DNA of 64,000 nt from Bradyrhizobium sp. BRP22 (GCF_020194175.1 NZ_JADYVX010000008.1:62001-126000), one strand, 5' to 3'; counted from the stretch's first letter, positions 1-9,425 are shown. Notes: generated from the sequence alone by a model not told the origin. A program made the numbers and translations.

Positions 1-159
1 TGCAGAGCACGCTAAAACCGTCTCAAGAAGTGTGATCGGGAATACGAATATCTAGTCGCGCGAGCGTTCGATCGAGCTTGGAGTGCCCCTTATAGCAACG
101 AGCCCTTTGATCCTAATCCCCGGTTATTTGTCTCGGATCGGCAAAGTAGGCCATATCGA

Positions 160-366
160 TCAATTCCGGATCTGATGCCGTCTTTCTCGCGTAGACCTGA
201 TAAATCGGAAGATGTGCTCGACGATGTTGCGGCGGGAATAGATCCACGCATCTATGGCTTGCTTCGGGCTGAGATCGAGTGCTTTGGCATTGGTCCAAAG
301 ATAATCGTCCCACATCAGGTAGCCGCCTTGGTTCAGCCGCAGCTGACGATCAGTCAGGCCCCGGCG
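160..366 (-). pseudogene. Fragment of a class I SAM methyltransferase C-terminus
   Basis: A 68-codon open frame runs on the minus strand with no start codon; it opens straight after an in-frame stop. Its product contains GGYLMWDDYLW followed by SPKQAIDAWI. This resembles the 'KPGGxLIFDDYLW...PKxAIDAF' C-terminal block that I associate with small class I methyltransferases of the Methyltransf_24 type. The Rossmann N-terminal half, with the SAM-binding glycine motif, is not found upstream in any frame I checked, so this is probably a decayed remnant. Methyltransferases of related type lie all through the next 19 kb, which fits. Family assignment is by motif only and could be wrong. Confidence 0.35.
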
Positions 367-468
367 CTACCCGCCTCATGCGCAGGCGTCATTACAGAAG
401 GGTTTCCCTGATGCGTGAGCGAGGTCGATCTCATCGAAAATAGTTCCAGATGCCAGAGACCAATAGTG

Positions 469-1164
469 TTATCGCGCCTTCCGAAACACCGCTACCAAGT
501 TGGAGTCCAACGGAACGCGGTGTCCGAAATAGGCAGCGCTGATTAACAGTTCAATGCACGAACGTAGTGCGAACTGGATTCTTCGACGGATCTGAATTCC
601 GATACCTCCGATGATAGCTCTCTTTTGGTTACCAACGCGGACGACTTCAAATCCAAGCGGCACGCAAATTTGCGATAGACTGGAGCCGTTGAGATGCATG
701 CGATGGGTTACATCAGAGTTGTAAAGCGGCATGCTGAACGGGCTGTTTCCATTAGGGAAGCGCAAGAGGACATGCCCGCCCACCCTCAGGAGGTGTCCCA
801 CCTCTTCAAAAAACTCCCTTATCTCGTCGAGCGAAAAATGTTCCACCACGTCGATCGCTACGACAAGGTCGAAGCTGCCCGCCTCGCTGCGAAAATCGCG
901 AATGCTTCCAGTCTTGACATTATGCCCCCGCGCCTCGGCTTGTTGTACGAGCTCCGGAATAATTTCTCTGCCTCTCACGTCGTAACGTGAGCGTCTGGCG
1001 AAATCCAGAAATCGTCCGTCGCCGAAGCCGAGTTCGATGATTTTTGAGCCCGGTTCCAGATGCAGATCAGCCGTTTCCAGCTTGTAGTATAGGTCGTGGG
1101 AGGCGTCAGGGGTCTCGGACCAGCCTTGGAACGATCTATACGTGCTATAGTAATCTACCTTCAT
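469..1164 (-). CDS. Class I SAM-dependent methyltransferase
   Basis: The 231-residue protein is a typical small Rossmann methyltransferase. Motif I is ELGFGDGRFLDFA near residue 43. The post-I acidic region precedes AIDVVEHF near residue 102, and LLRVGGHVLLRFPNG near residue 126 is the motif III strand. The VxEH pattern is that of the UbiE/Methyltransf_11/23 superfamily. It has no signal peptide and should be cytosolic. It lies downstream of two glycosyltransferase genes on the same strand, so methylation of a sugar or lipid-linked glycan is a reasonable guess. The substrate cannot be read from the sequence. Confidence 0.85.
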   Translation of the reverse strand: MKVDYYSTYRSFQGWSETPDASHDLYYKLETADLHLEPGSKIIELGFGDGRFLDFARRSRYDVRGREIIPELVQQAEARGHNVKTGSIRDFRSEAGSFDLVVAIDVVEHFSLDEIREFFEEVGHLLRVGGHVLLRFPNGNSPFSMPLYNSDVTHRMHLNGSSLSQICVPLGFEVVRVGNQKRAIIGGIGIQIRRRIQFALRSCIELLISAAYFGHRVPLDSNLVAVFRKAR

Positions 1165-1303
1165 GCTCGGGAACCCACAGAGATTACGCTATCCGCTGGC
1201 GATCCGTCCCCGTGCGTTAGTCGGTCGCAATCCCCAATGGCGCGGTGGCGGAGCCGGTTGTTGCCCAGCGATCCGGTCGTTCCTCGAGTTGTCAGAAGTG
1301 AAC

Positions 1304-2617
1304 TCAAACGAGTTTCGCCCTATTAGTTGCGTGATCGAGGAAGTCTTGAAACTGCGCCAAGTCGCCAGCAACGGCGAGACTCTCCCAGTAGGCCAGGGCG
1401 CTCGCTTGCGCCGCCTCGAGCTCTGGGTCGTTCCAGAGAATCCGCTCAATATGAGAGCGTGCGATGGGAAACACGCAGCGATCGTATCCTGGCGCCAGCC
1501 CTTCCATCGAGTGGCGCGAGGCAAACACCGGCCGTCCGTGACCGAGTGCTTCGACAGCCTTGATTTTGAGGCCAGTACCATCAACAGGTGAGATGGCAGC
1601 TTTGGAAGCAGCATAGACCGGCGAAAGATCGTCGACGAAGCCGAGCAATTGGACTTGTGGCCTTCCTTGCGCAAACGCTTGGACGGATGCGTTCTCACCG
1701 ACCCGACCAACCACCGCGACACGCAGCGATGAGAGCCATGTCTTGTTGTCCTCGAAGAATGCCAGCAGACCGCGGGCGTTCTGGAACATATCGGAACCCA
1801 CGAAGACAAGGTCGTAAAGGTATCCACTTTTCGGCTTGTCTGCGCGCCGCATCGGTATGACCGACGGATATTGCGGGATGTAGAAAACGTTGGCATCGGC
1901 CAAAGCGGCACGAAAAAGGCCAGCCTCGACGGGAGAAATTGCAATTATTGCCGCCGTGCAATTGAGTACGCCGAACTCGCTCCGCATTCTGAGCAGCGAG
2001 CGAAAACTGAAGGGTGGAATGGAGTTCTTCTTCGCGACCTGAATGAATTTCATGTCATGCGTTTCGACGATCGGCGCTCGCGGCATGCCATTGAGCTGGG
2101 TCAGGCCATCGGCATAGTTCACGATCCAAACCGCTTCGGTTCTTTCGGCCATTAGGGCTTCGTAGTTCGGGCTCGCTCCGCGGATACGTCGTCCGATAAT
2201 CTTGTTCGCCTTTGACGGAAAAAAAGATGTGAGTGCATTCTTGATGTAGGTCATGCAACCAAGCAACGCTGTTTTCCTGTCCAACACCAATTGGACAGTC
2301 GGGAATCTGGCTTTGAACGCGGCTTGAGCGGCGTCGGTCCACGGCTCGGTGGGGTGATTTTCAAAACTGAACAGCGTAATGGAGTAACCGGCATTCAACA
2401 GATATTCCAGCAGGGAAGTCACCCTGGCGTGAGCACCATTGTGCAGGTGGATGAACGTTCCATTATAATAGATGACGACCTGCCTGCTCACGGGTTGGTC
2501 AACGGCCGAGGTAGGACGGTCGCCATCGTTGACGTCAGGAAATGCCGCCGGATTTCGCGTGTGCATCAACGCTTGCTCGCGGATCGATTTTCGCTCTAGT
2601 GACGTGCTCCGAACCAA
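1304..2617 (-). CDS. Glycosyltransferase, GT4/GT-B type
   Basis: The 437-residue protein has a two-domain GT-B layout. The N-terminal half begins VVIYYNGTFIHLHNGAHARV (about residues 47-66), typical of GT4-like enzymes that bind acceptor through a glycine/histidine-rich loop. The C-terminal half has VFVGSDMFQNARGLLAF, then GFVDDLSPVYAASKAAISPV and a GTGLKIKAVEAL segment, which stands in the place of the usual EX7E nucleotide-sugar motif. The start used overlaps the end of the upstream GT2 gene by 22 bases. An internal Met at 2566 would remove the overlap. It is probably cotranscribed with the GT2 gene and acts on surface polysaccharide; donor and acceptor are unknown. Confidence 0.85.
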   Translation of the reverse strand: MVRSTSLERKSIREQALMHTRNPAAFPDVNDGDRPTSAVDQPVSRQVVIYYNGTFIHLHNGAHARVTSLLEYLLNAGYSITLFSFENHPTEPWTDAAQAAFKARFPTVQLVLDRKTALLGCMTYIKNALTSFFPSKANKIIGRRIRGASPNYEALMAERTEAVWIVNYADGLTQLNGMPRAPIVETHDMKFIQVAKKNSIPPFSFRSLLRMRSEFGVLNCTAAIIAISPVEAGLFRAALADANVFYIPQYPSVIPMRRADKPKSGYLYDLVFVGSDMFQNARGLLAFFEDNKTWLSSLRVAVVGRVGENASVQAFAQGRPQVQLLGFVDDLSPVYAASKAAISPVDGTGLKIKAVEALGHGRPVFASRHSMEGLAPGYDRCVFPIARSHIERILWNDPELEAAQASALAYWESLAVAGDLAQFQDFLDHATNRAKLV

Positions 2618-3483
2618 AATCGCAGGGCGCCTTTAAGGTTACCTCGAAGATTGTCCCGGTGACTGAGACCAAATTCCGCATCTGCACGCGGGCCGCCGAG
2701 AGACTCCCGGAGGGCGTTTCGAATCTCCCGAACGATCCGAAGCAACAACCTCCAATCCCTCAATCCGTGCTTTGCATACAGCGCCCCGTTGCCAATATTG
2801 TACACGCCCTGCAGCTGGCTTACCACTGCCGGATCCCGCCGGCCATGATGGTGAAACACCACAATTGAAGGATCGTACAAAACCGTCACGCCGCGACGGT
2901 GTGCACGGTAGACGAAGTCCGAGTCCTCCGCCGCCCCAATCGGCTGCCCGGCTCCCAAGCGGACGTCGAAACGCCCTACGAGGTCCAAGACCGATCGTGT
3001 CATTGTCAGATTGCAGCCGTGTATGAATCCGCCCGGATGTCCGCCAAGAAATTTCTGCAACACTCGATCGGTCTTGATCGTGAAGGGCAGATCGCGTGGA
3101 TCGCCCAGTTCAACACGACCGCCTCTAAGTGATGGCGTCGCATCTTCGGCGTAGGCTTGTTCGAGCCGCTCGAAATAGTCCGAGGCGAGCGTGCAGTCGT
3201 CATCCGTAAAGGCAATTATTTTGCCGGTTGCATGGTCAACCCCGCAGTTCCTGGCCTGACTCAGGCCACGCTGTGCGGCAAACACCACCCTGCAAGGTAT
3301 TGAAGTTGATCGTTGCCAGTCCCGAAGTAACGCTGCGGTGGCGTCGGTCGATGCGTTGTCTACGACCACCAACTCCACATCGATCGCGGGAGTGGTGGTT
3401 GCCGCATGTTCTATGGAATTCAGGCATACTCGCAGGCTTTCGGCCCGATTGTGGGTGCATACGATGATCGATATCTGCGCCAT
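2596..3483 (-). CDS. Glycosyltransferase family 2
   Basis: This is a GT-A fold family 2 transferase of about 295 residues. It opens with ISIIVCTHNRAESL. VVVDNASTD (about residue 46) and AFTDDDC (about residue 98) carry the aspartates that bind the nucleotide-sugar and the divalent metal. GAAEDSDFVYRAHRRG near residue 188 contains the ED catalytic-base motif of the family. The C-terminus is basic and amphipathic, suggesting a peripheral membrane association. I prefer the Met at 3483 to one five codons upstream because the beta-strand that opens GT2 proteins starts right after it. It heads the minus-strand group GT2-GT4-methyltransferase and probably builds a surface glycan. Confidence 0.88.
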   Translation of the reverse strand: MAQISIIVCTHNRAESLRVCLNSIEHAATTTPAIDVELVVVDNASTDATAALLRDWQRSTSIPCRVVFAAQRGLSQARNCGVDHATGKIIAFTDDDCTLASDYFERLEQAYAEDATPSLRGGRVELGDPRDLPFTIKTDRVLQKFLGGHPGGFIHGCNLTMTRSVLDLVGRFDVRLGAGQPIGAAEDSDFVYRAHRRGVTVLYDPSIVVFHHHGRRDPAVVSQLQGVYNIGNGALYAKHGLRDWRLLLRIVREIRNALRESLGGPRADAEFGLSHRDNLRGNLKGALRFWFGARH

Positions 3484-3655
3484 CGACAAAGCCTGCACAT
3501 CAAGGCATCAAGTCCTAGCAGCCTGCATTATATTGTGCTCGATCTCGCCTATCCACAGCATTCACGGCTGCAAGCGGGAGCGGCATAGCCCAGTCGTAAA
3601 TCGCCCGCTGAGGGGGCGTTCCTGCGACCTTCGTTCTCGAAGCTCTTCAACCGAT

Positions 3656-4834
3656 TCACGCTATGCGCGGCGCGCGATTGCCGACCATGCTCGTCGCCAC
3701 CGTCGTCTCGCCAAGTTGAGTTGGACGACCAACCCTATCGGCGGCATGCAACAGGCCCTGTTTGCGTTCTTCGAGCTTTTCATGGGTAGCCACTCCCAGG
3801 TCCTTGAGAATTGCCTCATAGCGATAGGCGAGATCGTGCTTGAGGAGCGCATTCGATACGTTTCTGCGCCGAATTGCGTTCATGCGATCCGTCTGCGCTT
3901 CCAAACCATGCAGAAAATCGAGGTAGTCGCACCCGCTGGCCGGGGCGGGGATGATCGCGTCTTCCCAATCAAAGAGAAGGGCGTAGTCTGGCGACGTGGG
4001 CGCCGAGCCGAACATCACGGTTCCGGCCGCAGCTCCCTCATAGCATCGATAGGTGATCAAATCGTCATCGCCAGCAAGCTCGAGCTCTCTGCTTTGAAAC
4101 GATCTGACGCCAAAGTTGGCGAAGAATTTCGTTTGCTTCAGAAACTGCGCTCTGGATGAGCAGTGACCCGCGAAGTCCTTGATGAAGGGCACTGAATTGT
4201 CGAAGGAATCGAAGACATAGTTTACTGAACCCGATCGCATCTCCCGCAGCATCTGGTCATGCAATGCTGGAAGCCGTCGACCCATTGCATAAACGTCTAT
4301 TGTGCGCTCGCGATTAATTGACGCCGGCATCATTTCAAGTGCAGGAATGCCGTAAGCGAGATAACGCACCGGCGGCCGCACGAGCGATTGAAAGAACGCT
4401 ATTGAAGTCCAGGTGCCGCTATAGACGATGTCGAACGAGTTCAGGATGGCAAGGTTATCTTCAAATTGCTTGAGCTCGCCGCCATAAGCCTTCAGCACGA
4501 CGCAGACGGCCCTCTTAGCCCGTCGGCGCCAGTGCCGAATGCGAGCTATATCCACGAGATCTGGCAATCCGGTGCCGATATATACAAAGAGTTCATAATC
4601 CTGCTTCACCTCGACAGGTTCGATGCGATAGCAGGTACCGAGCCCGGTCAGGGACTTGAGACGGCGCTTTACCCTATCGACGCGGATTTGCCCGGAGCTC
4701 TTTGGGGTGCTCGGAGCGAGAACATCCACGTCATCGCATTCCGCAAATCCAGCCACCATGTCGTAGCAGCTGGTATCATATACGAAGCGCGTCGCATTGT
4801 AATGTGAAGCGATGAGAACGCGGCTTTGGTCCAT
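3656..4834 (-). CDS. Putative glycosyltransferase, CgeB-like C-terminus
   Basis: The 392-residue protein starts RVLIASHYNATRFVYDTSCYDMV. Near residue 268 it has ITYRCYEGAAAGTVMFGSAP, followed by an acidic LLFDWEDAI segment. That pattern (an E in a 'xYExxAxGxxx' loop, then a bound acidic loop) is the C-terminal region of CgeB-like GT-B enzymes, which act like GT1/GT4 family members. There is no signal peptide and no membrane helix. It is separated by about 170 bases from the GT2 gene downstream and by a divergent intergenic region from the nucleotide-sugar cassette. The assignment to a glycosyltransferase fold is moderately secure; the reaction is unknown. Confidence 0.65.
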   Translation of the reverse strand: MDQSRVLIASHYNATRFVYDTSCYDMVAGFAECDDVDVLAPSTPKSSGQIRVDRVKRRLKSLTGLGTCYRIEPVEVKQDYELFVYIGTGLPDLVDIARIRHWRRRAKRAVCVVLKAYGGELKQFEDNLAILNSFDIVYSGTWTSIAFFQSLVRPPVRYLAYGIPALEMMPASINRERTIDVYAMGRRLPALHDQMLREMRSGSVNYVFDSFDNSVPFIKDFAGHCSSRAQFLKQTKFFANFGVRSFQSRELELAGDDDLITYRCYEGAAAGTVMFGSAPTSPDYALLFDWEDAIIPAPASGCDYLDFLHGLEAQTDRMNAIRRRNVSNALLKHDLAYRYEAILKDLGVATHEKLEERKQGLLHAADRVGRPTQLGETTVATSMVGNRAPRIA

Positions 4835-5147
4835 CTATGCTCCTCGAATAGCAGGCTGCATCCACAACCATTGAGGCACCTTCCAATCGCAGTGGTGCGC
4901 GTTCGCGAGAGCGTTGAAAGAGGATAACATAGCAGCGTCAAGTGTGCAGGATCAAATACTTACTTTGCGAGGAAGGCCGGCGGTGGCTTGCTGGCGGCAA
5001 TTTGCTGATGTTGCCTGGGTTCCTACGTGGCGCCGGCTCCCATTAGCCTGTAGGCCGATGGTTCTGGTTTGACGCAGTTTCTAGATACTCTAAGATCAGA
5101 GTGTGATTTCCTGGCCCAGGCCGGCCGACCTTAGAGAAGGGCGGATT
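4835..5147. other. Divergent intergenic region, nothing coding
   Basis: This stretch separates the minus-strand glycosyltransferase block from the plus-strand nucleotide-sugar cassette, so promoters for both should lie here. I see no convincing -35/-10 pair, operator or small gene. The bases just before 5148 (agaagggcgga) give a ribosome binding site for the epimerase gene. Confidence 0.4.
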
Positions 5148-6191
5148 GTGAAGATATTGATCACGGGAAACATGGGCTATGTGGGGCCTTCGGTGGCCAA
5201 ATATTTGCGGAGGTCGCGGCCCGGCGCGATCCTGCACGGCTTCGACAACGCATATTTCGCCCATTGCCTTACGGGCGCTGCGGTCTTCCCGGAGCGCGAT
5301 CTGGACCAACAGTTTTTTGGCGATGTCCGTACTATCCCCCTTGAAATGACGTCCGGTTACGATGCGGTTGTCCAGCTTGCAGCCGTTTCGAACGATCCGA
5401 TGGGAAATCAGTTCGAGGATGTGACTATCGATATTAATCAGAACACAACGGTCTCAATCGCAAAGGCGGCCGCCAAGGCCGGCGTCAAGAACTTTGTGTT
5501 CGCGTCAAGCTGCAGTGTTTACGGGATCGCCCAGGGACCGCCGCGAAGGGAGACTGATCCGCTTAATCCGATTACGGCATATGCCCGGTCCAAAATTGGT
5601 GCTGAGCAGGCGCTGGCAAAAATAGACACCGATATGGTGGTGACCAGTCTTCGCTTTGCGACAGCCTGCGGTATGTCGGACCGTCTCCGGCTTGACTTGG
5701 TGCTGAACGATTTCGTGGCCTGCGCGATCAGTCGGGGCGAGATCACTGTGCTTTCTGATGGCTCGCCATGGCGTCCTCTGATTGACGTAGCCGACATGGC
5801 TCGCGCCATCGATTGGGCACTTGATCGCCCCGCGGGGAATGGTGGTCGGTGTCTGGCCGTCAATACCGGGTCGGACAATCGTAACTACCAGGTCCGTGAC
5901 CTCGCCTACGCCGTCGCCGCCGCCAATCCTGGAACGATGGTTTCGATCAACACATCGGCGCCAGCGGACAGTCGCTCCTATCGGGTTGATTTCAGTCTTT
6001 ACCGCTCGCTCGCTCCCGATCATCAGCCGGTTGTGGATCTAGATCAATCGATCCGGAATTTGATGTCGGGCTTGAAGAGGATGAACTTCAAGGACACGGA
6101 TTTTCGCTCATCCGAACTGATGCGATTGAAGGTGTTGCAGAGCCACGTCGATAACAATCGGCTGAACCGGGAGCTAGAATGGAATTTGTGA
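5148..6191 (+). CDS. NAD(P)-dependent sugar epimerase/dehydratase (extended SDR)
   Basis: This is an extended short-chain dehydrogenase of about 347 residues from a GTG start preceded by agaagggcgga; longer in-frame starts lack such a site. The N-terminal VKILITGNMGYVGPSVAKYL is the GxxGxxG dinucleotide-binding turn. FASSCSVYG near residue 111 supplies the catalytic Ser, and ITAYARSKIGAEQAL near residue 140 holds the Tyr-x3-Lys pair. SDGSPWRPLIDVADMARAI near residue 203 is the substrate-domain motif of the family. It works on a nucleotide-activated sugar in the cytosol. The product cannot be deduced: GDP-, dTDP-, UDP- and CDP-sugar enzymes share these motifs, but the neighbouring cytidylyltransferase makes a CDP-sugar plausible. 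Confidence 0.85.
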   Translation: MKILITGNMGYVGPSVAKYLRRSRPGAILHGFDNAYFAHCLTGAAVFPERDLDQQFFGDVRTIPLEMTSGYDAVVQLAAVSNDPMGNQFEDVTIDINQNTTVSIAKAAAKAGVKNFVFASSCSVYGIAQGPPRRETDPLNPITAYARSKIGAEQALAKIDTDMVVTSLRFATACGMSDRLRLDLVLNDFVACAISRGEITVLSDGSPWRPLIDVADMARAIDWALDRPAGNGGRCLAVNTGSDNRNYQVRDLAYAVAAANPGTMVSINTSAPADSRSYRVDFSLYRSLAPDHQPVVDLDQSIRNLMSGLKRMNFKDTDFRSSELMRLKVLQSHVDNNRLNRELEWNL

Positions 6192-6485
6192 ACCGGCGGC
6201 TTCGCATCGTGCAAAAATTGCTGGGGGATCCTGCCATGGGAAAAAGGCAAAACAGATGGCGGACAAACAAATGGAGGGTTCTTCGTTTGTCAGCCGGAAA
6301 TTTTCGATTTCATCGCTGGGATCATCATAACTGGGGATGAGAGCCGATGGCGCGATTGGTTTAGGAGGCAGGCTCGCGAGCTTTCTTCACACCGATATTG
6401 GCAGAGTATGGATTCGCTGAGAGCCAAAGTTGTGTTGGAAAATACTTGGGCGAAGGGAAGGTGTGGGATTCATCCTGAAGAATAA
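6192..6485 (+). pseudogene. Ghost of a glucose-1-phosphate cytidylyltransferase 3' half
   Basis: Directly after the stop codon of the epimerase gene, and in the same frame, an uninterrupted reading frame without a start runs to a TAA at 6485. Its translation contains EKGKTDGGQTNGGFFV, then PEIFDFIAG, and later HRYWQSMDSLRA. These line up with [24 protein letters not shown] and [13 protein letters not shown] of the intact cytidylyltransferase that starts 170 bases downstream. The spacing is kept but many conserved residues are lost (for example the WEREPLE segment). I read it as a diverged, truncated paralogue left from duplication or replacement of rfbF. Confidence 0.7.
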
Positions 6486-6657
6486 AAGACAATCTCGAAG
6501 CATGAAGGATCAAGGAAGCATTTGCACGCATGATAGTTGTTGCGAAGCAGCATCAATTTCAGTAGTCTAAAGTAGAACTTACTGGGTTTCTCAAGTCCAC
6601 CATCTTTAAATTCAACGCGTCTCCGGGCTTATTGAACGACGCCTCAGGTGATTGGCG

Positions 6658-7425
6658 ATGAAGGCAGTGTTTCTTGCGGGGGGATTGGGGACGCGGTTGT
6701 CCGAGGAGACCTCGACGCGACCCAAGCCCATGGTCGAGATCGGCGGGAAGCCCATCCTTTGGCATATCATGAAGATATACAGCGCCCATGGCATAAATGA
6801 TTTCATCGTTTGCCTAGGCCACAAGGGCAATGTCATTAAAGACTATTTTTTCAACTATTTCATGCATTCATCCGATGTGTCTTTCGACCTCAGGAACAAT
6901 ACATATGAAATCCATGGGCGGCGGGCAGAACCCTGGCTTGTCACGCTGATCGATACCGGGGAGAGGAGTGAAACCGGCGGGCGCATCAAGCGCATCCTGC
7001 CCTATGTGGCGGACGAAGAAGCCTTTTGCCTAACCTATGGTGACGGCCTGTCGAATGTCGACATCACAGCGACGATAGCGCTTCATAAGCGGGATGGCCG
7101 GCTGGTTACGCTCTGCGCAACCCAGCCTTCGGGGCGTTTCGGCAACCTGCGGACAGACGGGGCGTGTGTCGTGTCCTTCCGTGAAAAGCCAGCCAATGAG
7201 GGATGGATCAACGGCGGTTTTTTTGTGATGAGCCCCAAGGTCGGCGGATATATCGAAGGGGATATGACCGTCTGGGAGCGCGAACCGCTGGAACGGCTGG
7301 CCCAGGAAGGTCAGCTCGGCGCTTACCACCACGACGGTTTCTGGCAACCGATGGACACGTTACGCGATCGCCATTTACTTGAGAGCCTTTGGGCCAGTGG
7401 GGAAGCCCCCTGGAAGGTCTGGTAG
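6658..7425 (+). CDS. rfbF: Glucose-1-phosphate cytidylyltransferase
   Basis: The 255-residue enzyme forms CDP-glucose from CTP and glucose 1-phosphate, the entry step to CDP-sugars. It starts [18 protein letters not shown], the nucleotidyltransferase signature, followed by [19 protein letters not shown] with the conserved Lys and the cytidylyltransferase-type WHIM motif. [12 protein letters not shown] near residue 181 and [18 protein letters not shown] near residue 224 are hallmark blocks of RfbF. Length matches the family. The ATG at 6658 is preferred to a TTG two codons earlier. No CDP-glucose 4,6-dehydratase (rfbG) follows, which is unusual; instead a cupin epimerase and an oxidoreductase lie downstream. 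Confidence 0.95.
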   Translation: MKAVFLAGGLGTRLSEETSTRPKPMVEIGGKPILWHIMKIYSAHGINDFIVCLGHKGNVIKDYFFNYFMHSSDVSFDLRNNTYEIHGRRAEPWLVTLIDTGERSETGGRIKRILPYVADEEAFCLTYGDGLSNVDITATIALHKRDGRLVTLCATQPSGRFGNLRTDGACVVSFREKPANEGWINGGFFVMSPKVGGYIEGDMTVWEREPLERLAQEGQLGAYHHDGFWQPMDTLRDRHLLESLWASGEAPWKVW

Positions 7426-7475
7426 TCCTCACGAAGCCGCCCGAACGAGGCCGTTCTGCCAAACGAGAAGGTCGC

Positions 7476-8042
7476 ATGATTTTTCACGAAACGACGCTCG
7501 CCGGCGCGCATCTCATCGAGCTCGAGAAACGGGGAGACGATCGCGGTTTTTTCGCGCGGTTCTACTGCCAGAGGGAATTCGAGGCTGCCGGCGTCATCGC
7601 GAGCTTCGTGCAGGTGAATACTTCCTTCACCGCCCGGCGCGGCACGCTGCGGGGCTTGCACTATCAGCTGCCGCCGGCAGCCGAAGCGAAGGTCGTGCGT
7701 TGCATCCAGGGTGCGCTCTATGACGTCATTGCCGATCTGCGCCCGCAATCGCCGACTTACGGACAGTGGTTTGGGGCGGAGCTATCGGCCGAGAACCGAC
7801 TGACGATGTATGTGCCGCAAGGATTCGCGCATGGCTTCGTCACGCTCACGGACGATGCAGAGACGCTCTATATGGTCAGCGCCTTCTACTCGCCGGAGCA
7901 TGAGCGCGGCATTCGCTACGACGATCCATGGCTCGGCATCGAGTGGCCGGTTGAGTTGAAGGAACTGTCCGAGAAGGATCAGCGCTGGCCGCGTTTCGAT
8001 CCCGATTCAACAGATGCGACAAAGCTTCGCGATCTGTCGTAA
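7476..8042 (+). CDS. dTDP-4-dehydrorhamnose 3,5-epimerase family cupin
   Basis: The 188-residue protein belongs to the RmlC/RfbC cupin family. RGFFARFYC near residue 23 and QVNTSFTARRGTLRGLHYQ (about residues 45-63) carry the conserved family block with the catalytic His of GLHYQ. MYVPQGFAHGFVTL near residue 111 holds the second cupin block. Length is typical. The ATG at 7476 has gagaagg seven bases before it; the open frame extends further upstream but only into the 3' end of rfbF. Because no RmlA, RmlB or RmlD is nearby, the natural substrate is likely a 4-keto-sugar on CDP rather than dTDP-4-keto-6-deoxyglucose; that is inference. Confidence 0.88.
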   Translation: MIFHETTLAGAHLIELEKRGDDRGFFARFYCQREFEAAGVIASFVQVNTSFTARRGTLRGLHYQLPPAAEAKVVRCIQGALYDVIADLRPQSPTYGQWFGAELSAENRLTMYVPQGFAHGFVTLTDDAETLYMVSAFYSPEHERGIRYDDPWLGIEWPVELKELSEKDQRWPRFDPDSTDATKLRDLS

Positions 8043-8125
8043 CATGCCGGGCAGGCAGCCTTGCCGGTATGGCGCTGGCCCCCAGCCGTATCCCGGAAGT
8101 CAGGTGGAAATGGCAGGCTGATGCT

Positions 8126-9415
8126 ATGATCATTGTCGACCATCTGCTCAAAAAAAGAGAGAGCGAAGGTGCCCCTATTCGCGTTGGCATGGTTGGTGCC
8201 GGTTTCCTGGCGCGCGGCATCGCGAACCAGATTGTCAATTCGACCCCGGGCATGAGGCTTGTCGCGATCGCCAACCGGACGCTCGCCAATGCCGAACGCG
8301 CCTTTCGGCTGGCAGGGATCGAACATATCGAAACGGTCACGAACGGGCGCGCGCTCGAAGCCGCGATCACGGGGAACCATGCAGCGATCACCGAGAACGC
8401 CGAGCTGCTGACCGGCTGCGATCTCATCGATTGTCTGGTCGACGTAACCGGTGCGCTGGAATTCGGTGCCCAACTGACGATGAGCGCGATTGAGAACGGC
8501 AGGACGCTCGTCTCCATGAACGCCGAGCTTGATGCGACCGTCGGCCCGATCCTCAAGCGTCACGCCGAGAAGGTCGGCACGTTCCTGACCGGATGCGATG
8601 GCGACCAGCCGGGCGTCCAGATGAATCTCTACCGCTTCGTCAGACAGATCGGTCTAACGCCGCTCGTCTGCGGCAATATCAAGGGACTTCAGGATCGTTA
8701 CCGCACGCCCACCACCCAGGCGGAATTTGCGAAGCGGTGGGGTCAGAATCCCTATATGGTGACGAGTTTCGCCGATGGCACCAAGATCAGCTTTGAACAG
8801 GCAATCGTAGCCAATGCGACGGGCATGAGTGTGGCAAAGCGCGGCATGCTTGGCTATGACCATTCCGGCCATGTGGATGAACTCGTGACCCGCTATGACG
8901 TCGAAATGCTGCGGGAACGCGGCGGGATAGTGGAGTACGTAGTCGGCTCGCGCCCAAGTCCCGGGGTGTTTGTGCTCGCTACCCATGACGATCCAAAACA
9001 GAAGCACTTCCTCAATCTCTACAAGCTCGGGGAGGGACCGCTCTACAGTTTCTATACTCCCTATCACCTGTGCCATTTCGAGGTGCCCATCTCCATCGCC
9101 CGCGCCGTCCTTCTGCAGGACCCTGTACTTCAGCCGATTGGAGGGCCGAAGGTGGATGTGATCACGCTCGCCAAGACAGATCTGAAGGCCGGCGACCTTA
9201 TCGACGGGTTGGGTGGCTATCTCACCTACGGCCAATGTGAAAATTATGCTGTTTCGCGCGCCGAGAAGCTGCTGCCGATGGGGCTGGCAGAGGGTTGCCG
9301 GCTGCTCCGCGACGTGCCGAAGGACGCGGTGCTGACCTATGATGATGTTGAGCGCCCCACCGGACGGCTCATCGACGAGCTTCGCTCGGAGCAGGAGGCG
9401 GTCTTCCCTGCCTAA
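8126..9415 (+). CDS. COG4091-like NAD(P)-dependent oxidoreductase with SAF domain
   Basis: The 429-residue protein has an N-terminal Rossmann domain, VGMVGAGFLARGIANQIVNS near residue 19, like homoserine dehydrogenase. A middle catalytic-like domain contains CDGDQPGVQMNLYRFVRQIG. Near the C-terminus is a SAF/antifreeze-type segment (DLKAGDLIDGLGGYLTYG, KLLPMGLAEGCRLLRDV). This arrangement is that of the 'predicted homoserine dehydrogenase' COG4091 group, which also turns up in sugar and polysaccharide operons and is not a true homoserine dehydrogenase. The start at 8126 places the Rossmann strand at the usual distance. It is the last intact gene of the nucleotide-sugar cassette, so oxidation or reduction of a sugar intermediate is suspected. 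The reaction is not known. Confidence 0.75.
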   Translation: MIIVDHLLKKRESEGAPIRVGMVGAGFLARGIANQIVNSTPGMRLVAIANRTLANAERAFRLAGIEHIETVTNGRALEAAITGNHAAITENAELLTGCDLIDCLVDVTGALEFGAQLTMSAIENGRTLVSMNAELDATVGPILKRHAEKVGTFLTGCDGDQPGVQMNLYRFVRQIGLTPLVCGNIKGLQDRYRTPTTQAEFAKRWGQNPYMVTSFADGTKISFEQAIVANATGMSVAKRGMLGYDHSGHVDELVTRYDVEMLRERGGIVEYVVGSRPSPGVFVLATHDDPKQKHFLNLYKLGEGPLYSFYTPYHLCHFEVPISIARAVLLQDPVLQPIGGPKVDVITLAKTDLKAGDLIDGLGGYLTYGQCENYAVSRAEKLLPMGLAEGCRLLRDVPKDAVLTYDDVERPTGRLIDELRSEQEAVFPA

Positions 9416-9425
9416 AGAAGCTCGC

